From NCBI GenBank assembly GCA_964576465.1, contig CAZNXE010000025.1, positions 1 to 35,218 on the forward strand: a stretch of DNA of 35,218 bases, given 5' to 3'. The position numbers were made by a program, and so were the translations under genes. The notes beneath the pieces are model-generated. The model searched no databases. It worked only from the letters and a program-made list of their open reading frames with translations, and was not told the origin of the DNA. This DNA is from CAZNXE01 sp964576465. GTDB lineage: Bacteria; Planctomycetota; Planctomycetia; Pirellulales; JAEUIK01. Within the stretch, counting starts at the first letter, position 1, and each line of letters begins with the position of its first letter. Shown here piece after piece: positions 1-9,063 of this stretch.

Positions 1-27
1 CGATCCCCTGGCGGTTGCAACTTCGGC

Positions 28-3000
28 CTACGTTCCAAACGCAGTTCCGCCAACCAGGAAGGATTGCGCATCGACCGTTCCCGACCCAAATCCAACGAGA
101 CCATACTGGTTTGGCCCCGTGCCCGGGTTGGTTCCCACGCCCGCGGCAAGCAGCCCGGCCTCGAGATCAGGAATAAAGTCGGCCAAAAATGCCTGTTCGC
201 CCGCCATGCTTCCCGATTCGTCGATCACAATGATCACGTCGAGGGCCCCTGAGGCTTCAGCTCCTGCCTGACCTCGAATGGGATAGTCGACAAACCCGAT
301 GTCGATGCTCGTCACCGGGGGCGTCGGTCCGTTTTGCGACGGTTTCGGATCGAAGAGATCGTAGCTGGGGAAGTCAACCAGGCCAACGCTTTCGACCTTG
401 GGGGCTTGCGTGTCGAGGAAGATGTCAATGAACCCCGATCCGATCACCCCGCCGCCGCTGGACTGATTGCCCGCGACATCTTCCGCGGTTGCACTTATCT
501 GTCGTAGACCATCGAATGGAAAAAAGTTTGGATCGTTCAGGTCGACCAACAGGTTGGTCAGCAGCCACTGGCCATCGGCAAGTGCCTGATTTCCGTTGAT
601 CGGCACGGCAACCGTCTCGCCAAGGAACGTATCGGAAGCGTCGATCGTGAACTCGCTGATTGGGGCCCCGTCGCCGTAGACGCGAACTAGCGAGTCGGCT
701 TCGGCCAAACCTAAGAAGGCCGGAGTGGAGTTGCTCGTAATGCGGTCGACGAACGTCTCGGGCTGTCCTTGAATGCCCGTGTCACTGGCAGGGTCAAGAT
801 TGATCATCGGCGTCGGCGGTGCCACCGTATCAATCACCACCGTCAATAGGAAATCTTGGCTCAAGTTCCCAGCCCGATCTTCAACCTCAAGCTTGAGGTT
901 ATGCACACCATCGGCCAGCAGCGGTAGCACATCGATGAATACCCCGAACGTGGTCAGCGCTCCAAAGTTTGCGAACGAATCGACCAACAGCACTTCCACG
1001 CTGGGGCTAAGTCGATCGAAGATGCGATATCTGATTTCGTTGGGGAAGGGGTTGCTGCCGGTGGTGAACGGATCGTCTGCCGTGGTGATGACCGTCGGTG
1101 TGTTGTTGTTGGTAATGTTGTCGGTATCGTTACGACCCGAATCGCTGGCCGCGTCAAGATCGAGCACCGGTGTATTTGGCATGATGGTGTCGATGTAAAC
1201 CGTGAGCCGTTGCGATTCGGCACTCTGATTCCCGGCAGCATCTTCAACAATCGTTAAAATTTCGTAGGTGCCGTCGGTCAGTGGCTCGACCGTCACCTCC
1301 CAAGCCCCCAAGCCATTCGGCTCTGGGTCGTCGGTCAGGTCCGACCCGATGACCCCTTGGCCAATCGTGATCAGTGGACCGCCGTCGCGCGAGGCGAGAA
1401 TGCGAATCTTGAGGTTCGCTGGCCCCACACCGTCAAACGCCGCCGCGGAAATGTTGGTAACGTTGTCATCACTAAAGGTTCCCGAATCGCTTGATACGAG
1501 AAGGTCGGGCATGGTCGATGGATCGGGCGGCGTGTTGTCGATCGTGACGGTCAACGGCGGTGACAACAAACTGCGGCCCACAGCCGGGTCGGGACTCCCG
1601 CCGCCGTCCTGTTGCAGATCAAAGATGTCGACCGCTGCCGTCACAAAGTAGGTGCCATCAGCCAGCGCGGCGGGGGTGAAGGCGAACAGTGTGGTCGAGC
1701 CGCCCACCGGATCGGCATAGCCGTCGACCGTTACGCCCGTGGTTAAGTTGGTCGCGAACACTCGCACGGCAGCGCCGGCAGTTTGGCCCGCGGTGGCTTG
1801 CGCGGCGGTTAGCACCGTGATGCCCATGTTGGCGAAATCGCTCAGGTCGGCTAACACAAAAAATTGTGGCGTGGGATCGTTTGTGATGTTGTCGTTATTC
1901 ATCATCCCGGTGTCGGAAGCTGGGTCGAGAAACAGGGCCGCCGGGACAGGAACCGCGAAGTTTTCGATCTCCAGTTCGTAGTTATTCACGGCGCCGTCCA
2001 CCCCGAGGACTCGCAGAAAATACATTTCCTGCGATACGACCGGGACGATGATCTGCTCGTTGTCCGTCACACTATTGGCGATGACTAATTCGTTGCCATT
2101 GCCGTCGAGAAGCACGAGATCGAGATTGCCGACAGTCTGGTCAAAGAACGCGTTGATGATCAGCTTGCCGGTCTTGTTGGCAGTGATCTTGAAAAAGTCT
2201 TCGTCATCCTGAGCGTGAATACTCAGATCGCGGAGCGTGATTTCCGGTTCAGAACCGAGCACCGTGGCGGTGGCCAGCGTGTTGTTCAGCTCAAAGCGAT
2301 CGGATGCGATCAGGGTCTCGATGCTCGTAAAGACGACATCTTCGTGGCTGGTTGACGTGACCGTACCATTGGGCACACCCACTGGCGGCAGTTGCACACC
2401 GGTAACTCCTAGCAAGTCCAACAGCAGAATATCACCTGGCGGCACACCGGGGTCGCCTTGAACCGGTGGCTGTCCGTTCACGGTAATCACACCCGTAGGG
2501 CTCGGCGTAACCGAGAAGATGTCGTTGTCGTTGCCGCCGTTGAGCGTCGTCGGCACCGCGGTGCTGTTGACGTCAATTTGATCCGTCCCATCGCCCGTGC
2601 TGATGAGAACACTATCGTTGAGATGCGCGGCACTGGAACTGTCGATCGTGACTTGATCGGCACCCGCCACCGCTGTGGTGTCGATGCTCACTACGGTGTT
2701 GTTCCACAGCGCCGCCGTCTCGATCGCGACTCCGCCCGTGGTGCCTGCGACCCGCAACGCTGGAACGGCTCCGGTGTTGAAGTCGAAACCGTCGGTCACC
2801 GTCAAGTTGTTGACGGCATTGGGCAATAGGATCGAGGCAAGGGCCATTCCCGTGATATCGACCGGCTCCAGCCCGGTGAACGTAATTTCCAGTCCGTCCA
2901 TCGCCACGACGCCATCACCGGCGGTGGTTGCATCGGGGGTGTAAACGGTCGTGTTGGTACCGTCGCCCGAGACGAATAGCCGATCGGTGGAGGCTTGACC

Positions 3001-4110
3001 GTTGCCGTTGAAGACGACACCACCCGCCGGAATCGGATTTCCAAGGGCTCCCACCACCAAGAGTTGATCGTCGCCCGTACCCCCGTCGAACGTGAATGTG
3101 TTTAGCCCTGGCAGATCGACGAGCGTGGTACCGTCAATCTCGAATTGCGAATTTGCGCCGGTGCTAGAGAGCGTTACTTCCGCCCCACCTGCAACATCAA
3201 CGACGACATCCGCACTATTGGTGCTGGCGGTGGTTGTCGTCACCGTGTCTCGGAATGTCGTTTTGCTGGCAGCATCCACCGCAAGGTCGAAGGCGCCGGA
3301 AACCGTACCGCCAAAGTCAATTTCTCCGGTGCCAGCATTGAGTTCGGCGTTGCCTTCCAGCACCACGCCATCGTTGTAGGTTTGGTTCTCGGTTGTGGTG
3401 ATCGATGGCTCGACCGTATCGCCCATGTTGAACCGAACATCGCCCGTGACGGTGAGTGAGCGAAGCGGATTGACGCTCCCGACGTAGTCTGATCCACCAT
3501 CGCCGAAACGTGTGAACGAAATGGTGTTCGTGAACAGTGCCCACGGGCCCGCACCGTCGCCGTCAACTGTTTCGTTGAAGCGAATCTCGCGATTCACTCC
3601 GGTGATGGTGAGCAGCGCATCTGAACTGAGCACGACCGGGTCGTTGTAGGTTTGGTCGCTCGTGGTCGTTAGCAAGGTACCAAGAATCGTTTGGTCGTTT
3701 CCATCTCCGGCATCGACGGTAACCGTCACCAAGCTCGTAAAATCAGACGGTGTGACATCGGTCAAGTCGACAATGTTGTCGTTGACGCCGGTGTATCCCG
3801 TGATGTCGAGTGCGGTGACGAGGTTTGCCGCCAGTGGTCCGCCCGTCGGATCGGCAGCGACACTGCCGTTCACGGAAACCTGTACGTTCCCGCCGACGAC
3901 GGTAACTGCGATGTCGTCCGCGGCATCGCTGGAGATTTCGAGAACGGTCCCGTTCAAGTTGGCCGTAACGGTAAGCAGACATCGGTTTTCAAGTGGTTCA
4001 AGAAGATGCGCATTCCGATTGCGCATGCCTCGGCCCGAGGGCTTGCCCAACCGCCTGGAATGTAGCCGACTCGTTAACATCGACTTGTTGCGATTCCACC
4101 AATTTCTCAT
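28..4110 (-). CDS. Modular planctomycete surface protein (LEPR-XLL, PPC, Ig-like repeats, truncated VWA)
   Basis: A 1360-residue, probably cell-surface protein. The very basic N-terminus lacks a clear hydrophobic signal peptide but carries LEPLENRCLLT near residues 37-47, matching the LEPR-XLL motif of large planctomycete exported proteins. Beta-rich Asp/Thr/Gly-rich sequence follows. A PPC-type domain runs from about residue 605 (DRFELNNT, then DDEDFFKITANKTGKL). About four Ig-like repeats start near residues 730, 870, 985 and 1110; each opens with a variant of LDPASDTG...DNITN.TP. A VWA domain starts near 1295 with the MIDAS sequence DESGSM but stops after roughly 75 residues, where a VWA domain is usually about 180. 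The stop is TAG at 28-30, and the frame is open beyond it (AEVATARGS). GGGGAG lies 12 nt before the ATG at 4110. The exact function is unknown; adhesion or matrix binding is an inference. Confidence 0.85.
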   Translation of the reverse strand: MRNWWNRNKSMLTSRLHSRRLGKPSGRGMRNRNAHLLEPLENRCLLTVTANLNGTVLEISSDAADDIAVTVVGGNVQVSVNGSVAADPTGGPLAANLVTALDITGYTGVNDNIVDLTDVTPSDFTSLVTVTVDAGDGNDQTILGTLLTTTSDQTYNDPVVLSSDALLTITGVNREIRFNETVDGDGAGPWALFTNTISFTRFGDGGSDYVGSVNPLRSLTVTGDVRFNMGDTVEPSITTTENQTYNDGVVLEGNAELNAGTGEIDFGGTVSGAFDLAVDAASKTTFRDTVTTTTASTNSADVVVDVAGGAEVTLSSTGANSQFEIDGTTLVDLPGLNTFTFDGGTGDDQLLVVGALGNPIPAGGVVFNGNGQASTDRLFVSGDGTNTTVYTPDATTAGDGVVAMDGLEITFTGLEPVDITGMALASILLPNAVNNLTVTDGFDFNTGAVPALRVAGTTGGVAIETAALWNNTVVSIDTTAVAGADQVTIDSSSAAHLNDSVLISTGDGTDQIDVNSTAVPTTLNGGNDNDIFSVTPSPTGVITVNGQPPVQGDPGVPPGDILLLDLLGVTGVQLPPVGVPNGTVTSTSHEDVVFTSIETLIASDRFELNNTLATATVLGSEPEITLRDLSIHAQDDEDFFKITANKTGKLIINAFFDQTVGNLDLVLLDGNGNELVIANSVTDNEQIIVPVVSQEMYFLRVLGVDGAVNNYELEIENFAVPVPAALFLDPASDTGMMNNDNITNDPTPQFFVLADLSDFANMGITVLTAAQATAGQTAGAAVRVFATNLTTGVTVDGYADPVGGSTTLFAFTPAALADGTYFVTAAVDIFDLQQDGGGSPDPAVGRSLLSPPLTVTIDNTPPDPSTMPDLLVSSDSGTFSDDNVTNISAAAFDGVGPANLKIRILASRDGGPLITIGQGVIGSDLTDDPEPNGLGAWEVTVEPLTDGTYEILTIVEDAAGNQSAESQRLTVYIDTIMPNTPVLDLDAASDSGRNDTDNITNNNTPTVITTADDPFTTGSNPFPNEIRYRIFDRLSPSVEVLLVDSFANFGALTTFGVFIDVLPLLADGVHNLKLEVEDRAGNLSQDFLLTVVIDTVAPPTPMINLDPASDTGIQGQPETFVDRITSNSTPAFLGLAEADSLVRVYGDGAPISEFTIDASDTFLGETVAVPINGNQALADGQWLLTNLLVDLNDPNFFPFDGLRQISATAEDVAGNQSSGGGVIGSGFIDIFLDTQAPKVESVGLVDFPSYDLFDPKPSQNGPTPPVTSIDIGFVDYPIRGQAGAEASGALDVIIVIDESGSMAGEQAFLADFIPDLEAGLLAAGVGTNPGTGPNQYGLVGFGSGTVDAQSFLVGGTAFGT

Positions 4111-5002
4111 GATGACCGTCTCCCCTTGGCCCGATCTCGGGCGGTGTATGTCTTACGAAGTAGCGTCAATTAATTTTTCCACCACGAACAGCACGGCGAT
4201 CACGGTGCTTCATTCTCTGAACGATTCACAAGATGATGTTTCAATGATGTCGATTGCGGCACCATTGGCAATACGCTGCACCGCCGGTGCCGTGGAAAAT
4301 CAGATAGGGGTGCCCGGCGCACAACGCATCTTATGACGGCGCGGATGCCGGCGAAAGGAAATTATCGCCCTGGAACGACGATAATTGTCCGACTGAATCG
4401 AGTCCTTCGGCAACTTGGGAAACGCCTACCTGGAGCGTCGACAATCGACGCCACTCAGCAGCGGTCACCGGCGTTTACCATTGAACTGTCTCCGGCTTCT
4501 TCGATGACCGCCGAATCGCAGTGAGATACCGACACGAAATCGTTCGAGATAAGTCCTTTTCGCGGTCTTTTCTTGGAACCGGCTCACGGAAACTCCATGG
4601 CCAAGAATGATCATCCCAGAGTCTTGCATCCAAGATTCGCGCCGCCGATTCGCCCGGATATCAGGTGCACAGGGCCTACGAAATGGCACCAGACCTTGAA
4701 TATCTCAAAGTTGCGATCTCCCCGGCTGCCTGACAGACACCCCCCTGAAGGGCTGTTTAATACATCCTCTACAGAGGAGTTCCTCCTCTCAAGAACAATC
4801 CGTGGCGGCAAATTGTTGGCAAGCCAGGAGGTTTGAGACGGGTATACGGCACGCGCTTACGCAACTAATCAGCACAATCCATGCGGTCGATTCTATTGAC
4901 AGGACACTCAAGACCCACACGACCCGGACCCTGGGATTGATGCCGATCAACGCGTCACGGCAGCAGACGGGCAGCGAACAACAAAACATGGGGAGCAGTT
5001 TT
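4111..5002. other. Gene-free divergent region with several hairpins
   Basis: An 892-bp stretch between the divergent surface-protein and porin genes. Short open frames exist, but none has a plausible ribosome site plus a recognisable product. Visible structure: an inverted repeat AATTATCG/CGATAATT (4360-4367 and 4379-4386), extended by three pairs past a one-base bulge; GCGTCG/CGACGC at 4435-4451; and overlapping alternatives TCCTCT, AGAGGAG, CTCCTCT at 4765-4789. It probably holds both promoters and a long leader for the porin. No convincing sigma-70 hexamers could be assigned. Confidence 0.6.
4765..4789 (+). promoter_or_regulatory. Overlapping alternative hairpins in the porin leader
   Basis: Segment 4765-4770 (TCCTCT) can pair with 4773-4778 (AGAGGA). 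The same purine segment, 4773-4779, can instead pair with 4783-4789 (CTCCTCT) across a three-base loop. The two pairings exclude each other. The purine segment also resembles a Shine-Dalgarno sequence, but no credible gene starts directly after it. The site lies about 210 nt before the porin start. A regulatory role is inference only. Confidence 0.3.
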
Positions 5003-6226
5003 ATGAGCATTCGACTAGCGGTTGTAGCCTTGATGGTTGCGACAACGTGGTCGGGCATGTCGGCTTTCGCGGAGTCGCCCTTGCAAAACAAGCCGACGAC
5101 ATCCACGGACGATCTAAGTGACCTCGATCAACTCATCGATGAGGCAGGCGCGAAGATTGACCAAGAAGCGCGCAGGGCTAGCTACACAACAAGCCAACCC
5201 TTCCCATCGTACGAAGTAGTTCCCAGCGGTAGTGTTGGTTGCGACTCGTGTACGACAGGCGGTTGCACGTCGTGTTCCCGTGGCAAATCATGTTCAACGT
5301 GCAGCACTTGTTCGACATGCAAACCTTGTGGGCAGTACGCTCATCGAACTGGCGTGTTCGGGGAATATTTGTTTCTACAAGCCTCCGGCGTGGATATGGC
5401 CTATGCCCAGCCCCGGGACGGGTTAGACCCCAACACTTCGGTTCCGTTTGGCGCGGTGGGGGTCGCAAATCCGGGATACGAGACGGGGGTGCGCCTCGGC
5501 GGTTCGTTTGCGTTGGACGACAGCACAAGTATTGTGGCCACCTACACGTGGTATGAAAGTAGCACCGAGAATGCGATCGCAACCGATGTACCCAATTCGT
5601 TGCATTCGTTGGTCATCTACCCTGGCACGTTCACGGCTGCCTCGAATAGCCTGTTCGCCGACGCGGTCTACGACATTGACTTTCAATTGGCCGATCTCGA
5701 CTATCGATCTCGACTGTTCCGCTCGAATAAGACTGCCTTCAATTACATCGTAGGTCTGCGTTATGGAAACCTCGATCAGCAGTTCATCTCGACTCAACAG
5801 GCGTCACCTGGCCAAACCACCGTGCAAACCGATACGGGTTTCGATGGTTACGGCATTCGTCTAGGGCTCGACGGTGAGCGGCAATTCTGTGGTCACGGAG
5901 TTTTTCTCTATGGCCGTGGCGCTGCCAGTTTTCTGGTGGGCACCTACAACTCGACCTACGTGCAGACCAACACTTTCGCCACCATTCAAGCACAAACCAG
6001 TTGGACGGATGATCGTATTACACCGATTCTCGAATATGAATTGGGCTTGGGGTGGCAAAGCCCTAGTGGCACTGTCCGTGTTTCGGCCGGCTATTATATG
6101 GCGGCTTGGATGAACGCCGTGACGACCCCCGCTTGGATCGATGCCGTGCAGGCGGATAACTTCACCGACGTCGAAGATACGATCACCTTCGACGGTCTTA
6201 CCGCCCGGGTTGAAATAGGCTGGTAA
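5003..6226 (+). CDS. Outer-membrane beta-barrel protein (Lpg1974-like porin) with Cys-rich linker
   Basis: A 407-residue predicted outer-membrane porin. ATG 5003 is chosen because GGGAG lies 7 nt upstream and a good signal peptide follows (SIRLAVVALMVATTWSGMSAFA, likely cut after AFA). A short acidic helical stretch (DDLSDLDQLIDEAG) comes next. Then a linker around residues 78-110 has nine cysteines, mostly as STC/C-x2-C units. The rest alternates like a barrel (GEYLFLQ, YIVGLRYGNLDQQF, GYGIRLGLDGERQF, LYGRGAASFLVG, VRVSAGYYMAAW) and ends in a C-terminal aromatic (EIGW), as barrel proteins do. The layout resembles the pore-forming Lpg1974-like proteins common in planctomycetes; PF07585 (BBP7) is an alternative. 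A terminator follows, so the gene is probably monocistronic. An in-frame upstream start at 4802 would hide the signal peptide and is unlikely. Confidence 0.8.
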   Translation: MSIRLAVVALMVATTWSGMSAFAESPLQNKPTTSTDDLSDLDQLIDEAGAKIDQEARRASYTTSQPFPSYEVVPSGSVGCDSCTTGGCTSCSRGKSCSTCSTCSTCKPCGQYAHRTGVFGEYLFLQASGVDMAYAQPRDGLDPNTSVPFGAVGVANPGYETGVRLGGSFALDDSTSIVATYTWYESSTENAIATDVPNSLHSLVIYPGTFTAASNSLFADAVYDIDFQLADLDYRSRLFRSNKTAFNYIVGLRYGNLDQQFISTQQASPGQTTVQTDTGFDGYGIRLGLDGERQFCGHGVFLYGRGAASFLVGTYNSTYVQTNTFATIQAQTSWTDDRITPILEYELGLGWQSPSGTVRVSAGYYMAAWMNAVTTPAWIDAVQADNFTDVEDTITFDGLTARVEIGW

Positions 6227-6255
6227 AAAACTGGCAATTAGAAATTGCGTTATGT

Positions 6256-6297
6256 AAAAGCGGGATGTTGGTCATTCGATCGACATCCCGCTTTTTT
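6256..6297 (+). terminator. Rho-independent terminator after the porin gene
   Basis: A perfect 13-bp stem (AAAAGCGGGATGT at 6256-6268 with ACATCCCGCTTTT at 6283-6295) surrounds a 14-nt loop and ends in a run of six T (6292-6297). It starts 29 nt after the porin stop codon, and no gene ends on the opposite strand here. Confidence 0.9.
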
Positions 6298-6472
6298 GCT
6301 GCGCGAAAATCGACTCACATCAGGATTTCTTGTGCGCTACCAACCTGGACGTCTTGCCACCCGGAAGTGGCGGAATTACGTCACACGGTGGATTGGTGCC
6401 CAGAATTCGCTTGCCGGGAGGATGTTCAAACGTTTATCCTTCGCGTGCTTATCGTTTGCACTCTCATCACAT

Positions 6473-6499
6473 TTTGGCACTTGTGATGTTCTTGCCAAA
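6473..6499. promoter_or_regulatory. Candidate operator: TTTGGCA-N13-TGCCAAA
   Basis: A perfect 7-bp inverted repeat with 13-nt spacing, 44 nt before the histidine kinase start. Its symmetry and position would fit a dimeric regulator such as the FixJ-like protein encoded just downstream, but nothing in the sequence proves this. The spacing between TGGCAC and TTGC is wrong for a sigma-54 promoter. Confidence 0.3.
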
Positions 6500-6542
6500 G
6501 TAATTCCTGCAAATGATATAGCTCCATAGGGGGCCCTTCAGC

Positions 6543-8444
6543 GTGTCCGTCGTACTTAGCATCACGATCGTCCTTCGCATAACGGCGATTCTCGTCAGCG
6601 TGGCGGTCCTCCGACGTCTACGGCAATGGAAATTCGACTATGTTGTCGCCTCAGCCATCGTGTTGGGAATGTTCGCGGTCAGTCGCACGCTCTCCAGACA
6701 TATCCCCCAGCTGATCGATCAGGTTCGAGACTACGGTTTTCTGCCCCGGTTCGTGCCAGATGAGTTGCCGAATCTGATCAGCGCGATGGCGGTCTTGGTG
6801 ATCCCCATTATCATGGGCAGAGTGCTGAATCAGCGCAAGGCCAGCGAGGACCAGTTACGCAAATCAGAAAAGCAGTGGCAGCAACTCGTCGACGCGGCCC
6901 CGATGGGTGTCTTCGTGGCCGAAGGCGCAAACGCCCACATTGTCTACGTGAATCGGGAGTTGGAGACCATGTTTGGCTGTCCACCCTCCGTTAATCGCGA
7001 AGGCAATAGGCTAGACACTGTAATCGAAGAAGATCGCCAGAAGATTCGTTCCGCCTTCAAACAGGTTGCTTCCGACGCGCCGGAGTCCCTTGAATTTCGA
7101 TTCCACTCTCCGGCAGACGAACTTCGCTGGAGCCATCTTTCCATCGCCCGGATAAACAATGCTCACCACGCGCATGCTCGTTGGATTGGGGTGGTGTCGG
7201 ACATCACGGACCAAAAGGCCGCCGAAGCCACGTTGGTCGAGAATCGAAGCGTCTTGGAAGAGCTTGTCCGGGAAAGCACCGTGGAACTGGACGCGTCCAA
7301 CGCTTCGCTGCGCGCGGAAGTCGAGGCCCGTCGTCAAGCAGAAATCTCGCTTCGCGAAACCAACTCGAAGTTGCATACCCTGATGCATCACGTTCCAGAC
7401 CTCGTGATGACGGTCGACCGCGACGGGACGCTGCTTTTTGTCAATCACCATCCAAAGCCATGTTTTTCGGAGATCAATCCGGGGAAGAATTTCTTGGACT
7501 ATTTGCCTGTACGATATCACGTATGGTATCAGGGCGCGGTGGAGAACGCATTCGAGCATGCCGCCAGCGACGAACTCGACGATTTGACGATGAACAATCG
7601 TTCCTGGCGAATACGCGTCGTCCCAATTCCGGAGAACGAAGATGTCGCGAGTTGTATGTTAATCTGCACGGACACCACACCCCGAAAAAAGGCGGAAGAG
7701 GAACTGCGGCTGCGTGATGCCGAGTTGGCGCACGTATCCCGGGTCAGTACCGTTGGCGAAATGGTGAGCAGCACCGCACACGAAATTACGCAACCGCTAG
7801 CTGCCATTTCCAATTATTCGTCGGCGCTCCGCCGCACGCTGGACCTCAATCACACCGCGAATCTGGACCAGATCAAGGAATGGAATAGCAAGATTGGCGA
7901 TCAAGCCACGAGGGCAGCCGCCATCATCGACGGACTGCGCGGTTTTGTGGCGAACGCCCCGTCGAAACTCTCGGTCGTCGACCTGCACGGTTTGGTTCGA
8001 GATGCGGTTGAACTTGTGCAGGTAACGAATCGCAGTGACGAGATTGCGATTGAATTGGTCATGTCGGCTGAACGATCCGCAGTGCTTGCCAACCCAATTG
8101 AGATCACGCAGGTTATTGTCAATCTTGTTCGCAACGCGTGCGAATCGGTCGCCCAAGTGTCACAGGGTGATCGCCGTGTCACGCTCTCTACCGTGCTTGA
8201 TGGAACCAAGATCGTTCTCAATGTCACGGACACCGGGCCTGGCATGGCTGACGACGTGGCGATGCAGGCTTACGAACCGTTCTTCACAACGAAGCTCGAG
8301 GGAATGGGCATGGGGCTGGCAATCTGTCGAACGATTGTTGCACGTCACGAAGGCCATCTCTCGCACATGAGTACCGCTCCACGTGGAGCAACGTTTACTC
8401 TCGTACTTCCCCTTGCAAAAGAGGACCATCATCACGATGAATAA
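6543..8444 (+). CDS. Membrane-bound PAS-PAS sensor histidine kinase, FixL-like
   Basis: A 633-residue sensor kinase of a two-component system. It starts with GTG 6543, preceded by AGGGGG 9 nt upstream. About three hydrophobic segments lie within the first 95 residues. A first PAS domain spans about 101-220 (AAPMGVFVAEG ... GVVSDITDQKAAE). A coiled coil (about 225-275) leads to a second PAS domain at about 277-377 (HHVPDLVMTVDRDG ... ICTDTTPRKKAEE). The HisKA H-box has the phosphoacceptor His413 (AHEITQPLAAI). The ATPase domain shows the N-box VNLVRNACES, DTGPGM, PFFTTK and GMGMGLAI. The H-box sequence is typical of FixL/TodS-type kinases. No haem-PAS signature can be assigned, so the signal is unknown. 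The gene overlaps the following response regulator by 8 nt, indicating a co-translated pair. Confidence 0.93.
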   Translation: MSVVLSITIVLRITAILVSVAVLRRLRQWKFDYVVASAIVLGMFAVSRTLSRHIPQLIDQVRDYGFLPRFVPDELPNLISAMAVLVIPIIMGRVLNQRKASEDQLRKSEKQWQQLVDAAPMGVFVAEGANAHIVYVNRELETMFGCPPSVNREGNRLDTVIEEDRQKIRSAFKQVASDAPESLEFRFHSPADELRWSHLSIARINNAHHAHARWIGVVSDITDQKAAEATLVENRSVLEELVRESTVELDASNASLRAEVEARRQAEISLRETNSKLHTLMHHVPDLVMTVDRDGTLLFVNHHPKPCFSEINPGKNFLDYLPVRYHVWYQGAVENAFEHAASDELDDLTMNNRSWRIRVVPIPENEDVASCMLICTDTTPRKKAEEELRLRDAELAHVSRVSTVGEMVSSTAHEITQPLAAISNYSSALRRTLDLNHTANLDQIKEWNSKIGDQATRAAAIIDGLRGFVANAPSKLSVVDLHGLVRDAVELVQVTNRSDEIAIELVMSAERSAVLANPIEITQVIVNLVRNACESVAQVSQGDRRVTLSTVLDGTKIVLNVTDTGPGMADDVAMQAYEPFFTTKLEGMGMGLAICRTIVARHEGHLSHMSTAPRGATFTLVLPLAKEDHHHDE

Positions 8445-9063
8445 CCCGACCGTTTTCATTATCGACGATGACCGTGCGGCCCGAGACTCCATCTGCGCCC
8501 TGGTGTCGTCCGCGGGTTTCTCGGCCCAATCGTTTGCGTCGGCCTTAGAATTTCTTGACCACTGCGACGACGAATCCGCCGGGTGCGTGGTGACCGACTA
8601 TCGAATGTCAGGCATCAACGGCTTGGAACTTCAAGAACAAATCGCGACACGAGCATGGGGATTGCCGGTCATCGTGGTCAGCGGCTACGCCGACGTTCCC
8701 ACGACGGTCCGCGTCATGCAAAACGGTGCTGTTACGCTACTGGAAAAACCGTACCAGCAAGATGATCTGCTCGAAGCCATCACGGTTGGCCTGAGGAGAA
8801 ACGCACGCTGGCGTGAACGCCGCGGCGTAATAGTCTCTATTCAGAATCGGCTCGAAAAACTAACACCCGGCGAAGCTCAGGTTCTGGCACTACTTCTCAG
8901 CGGACATTCCAACAAGCAGATTTCCCAGCGGTTAGAAGTCGGGCTACGAACCGTCGAACGTCGTCGACACCGAATTCTGCGGAAAATGCACGTCAAGACC
9001 ATTGCCGAAGTGGCGCGACTGCTCACGTTTGTTGAACGACACACGGAGCAAGTCACTTCTTGA
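8437..9063 (+). CDS. FixJ-family response regulator (REC + LuxR HTH)
   Basis: A 208-residue DNA-binding response regulator, the partner of the kinase just upstream. The start ATG 8437 lies inside the last codons of the kinase (stop 8442-8444), so translation is probably coupled; GAGG sits 12 nt upstream. The receiver domain (residues 5-120) has the acidic pair in IIDDDRAARD, phosphoacceptor Asp54 (VVTDYRM), a switch Ser in VVSGYADV, and Lys104 (LEKPY). The C-terminal LuxR/GerE helix-turn-helix covers about 140-203 (LTPGEAQVLALLLSGHSNKQ, then RTVERRRHRILRKM). This is the FixJ/NarL architecture. The target genes are unknown; the porin upstream and a palindrome at 6473-6499 are candidates. Its 3' end overlaps the end of serS on the other strand by 11 bp. 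Confidence 0.94.
   Translation: MNNPTVFIIDDDRAARDSICALVSSAGFSAQSFASALEFLDHCDDESAGCVVTDYRMSGINGLELQEQIATRAWGLPVIVVSGYADVPTTVRVMQNGAVTLLEKPYQQDDLLEAITVGLRRNARWRERRGVIVSIQNRLEKLTPGEAQVLALLLSGHSNKQISQRLEVGLRTVERRRHRILRKMHVKTIAEVARLLTFVERHTEQVTS

Noticed and set aside
4802..5002. Upstream in-frame start for the porin gene
   Set aside because: It would add 67 residues before a clear signal peptide, while ATG 5003 has a good ribosome site.
6474..6495. Possible sigma-54 promoter (TTGGCAC ... TTGC)
   Set aside because: The spacing between the GG and GC elements is several bases too long.
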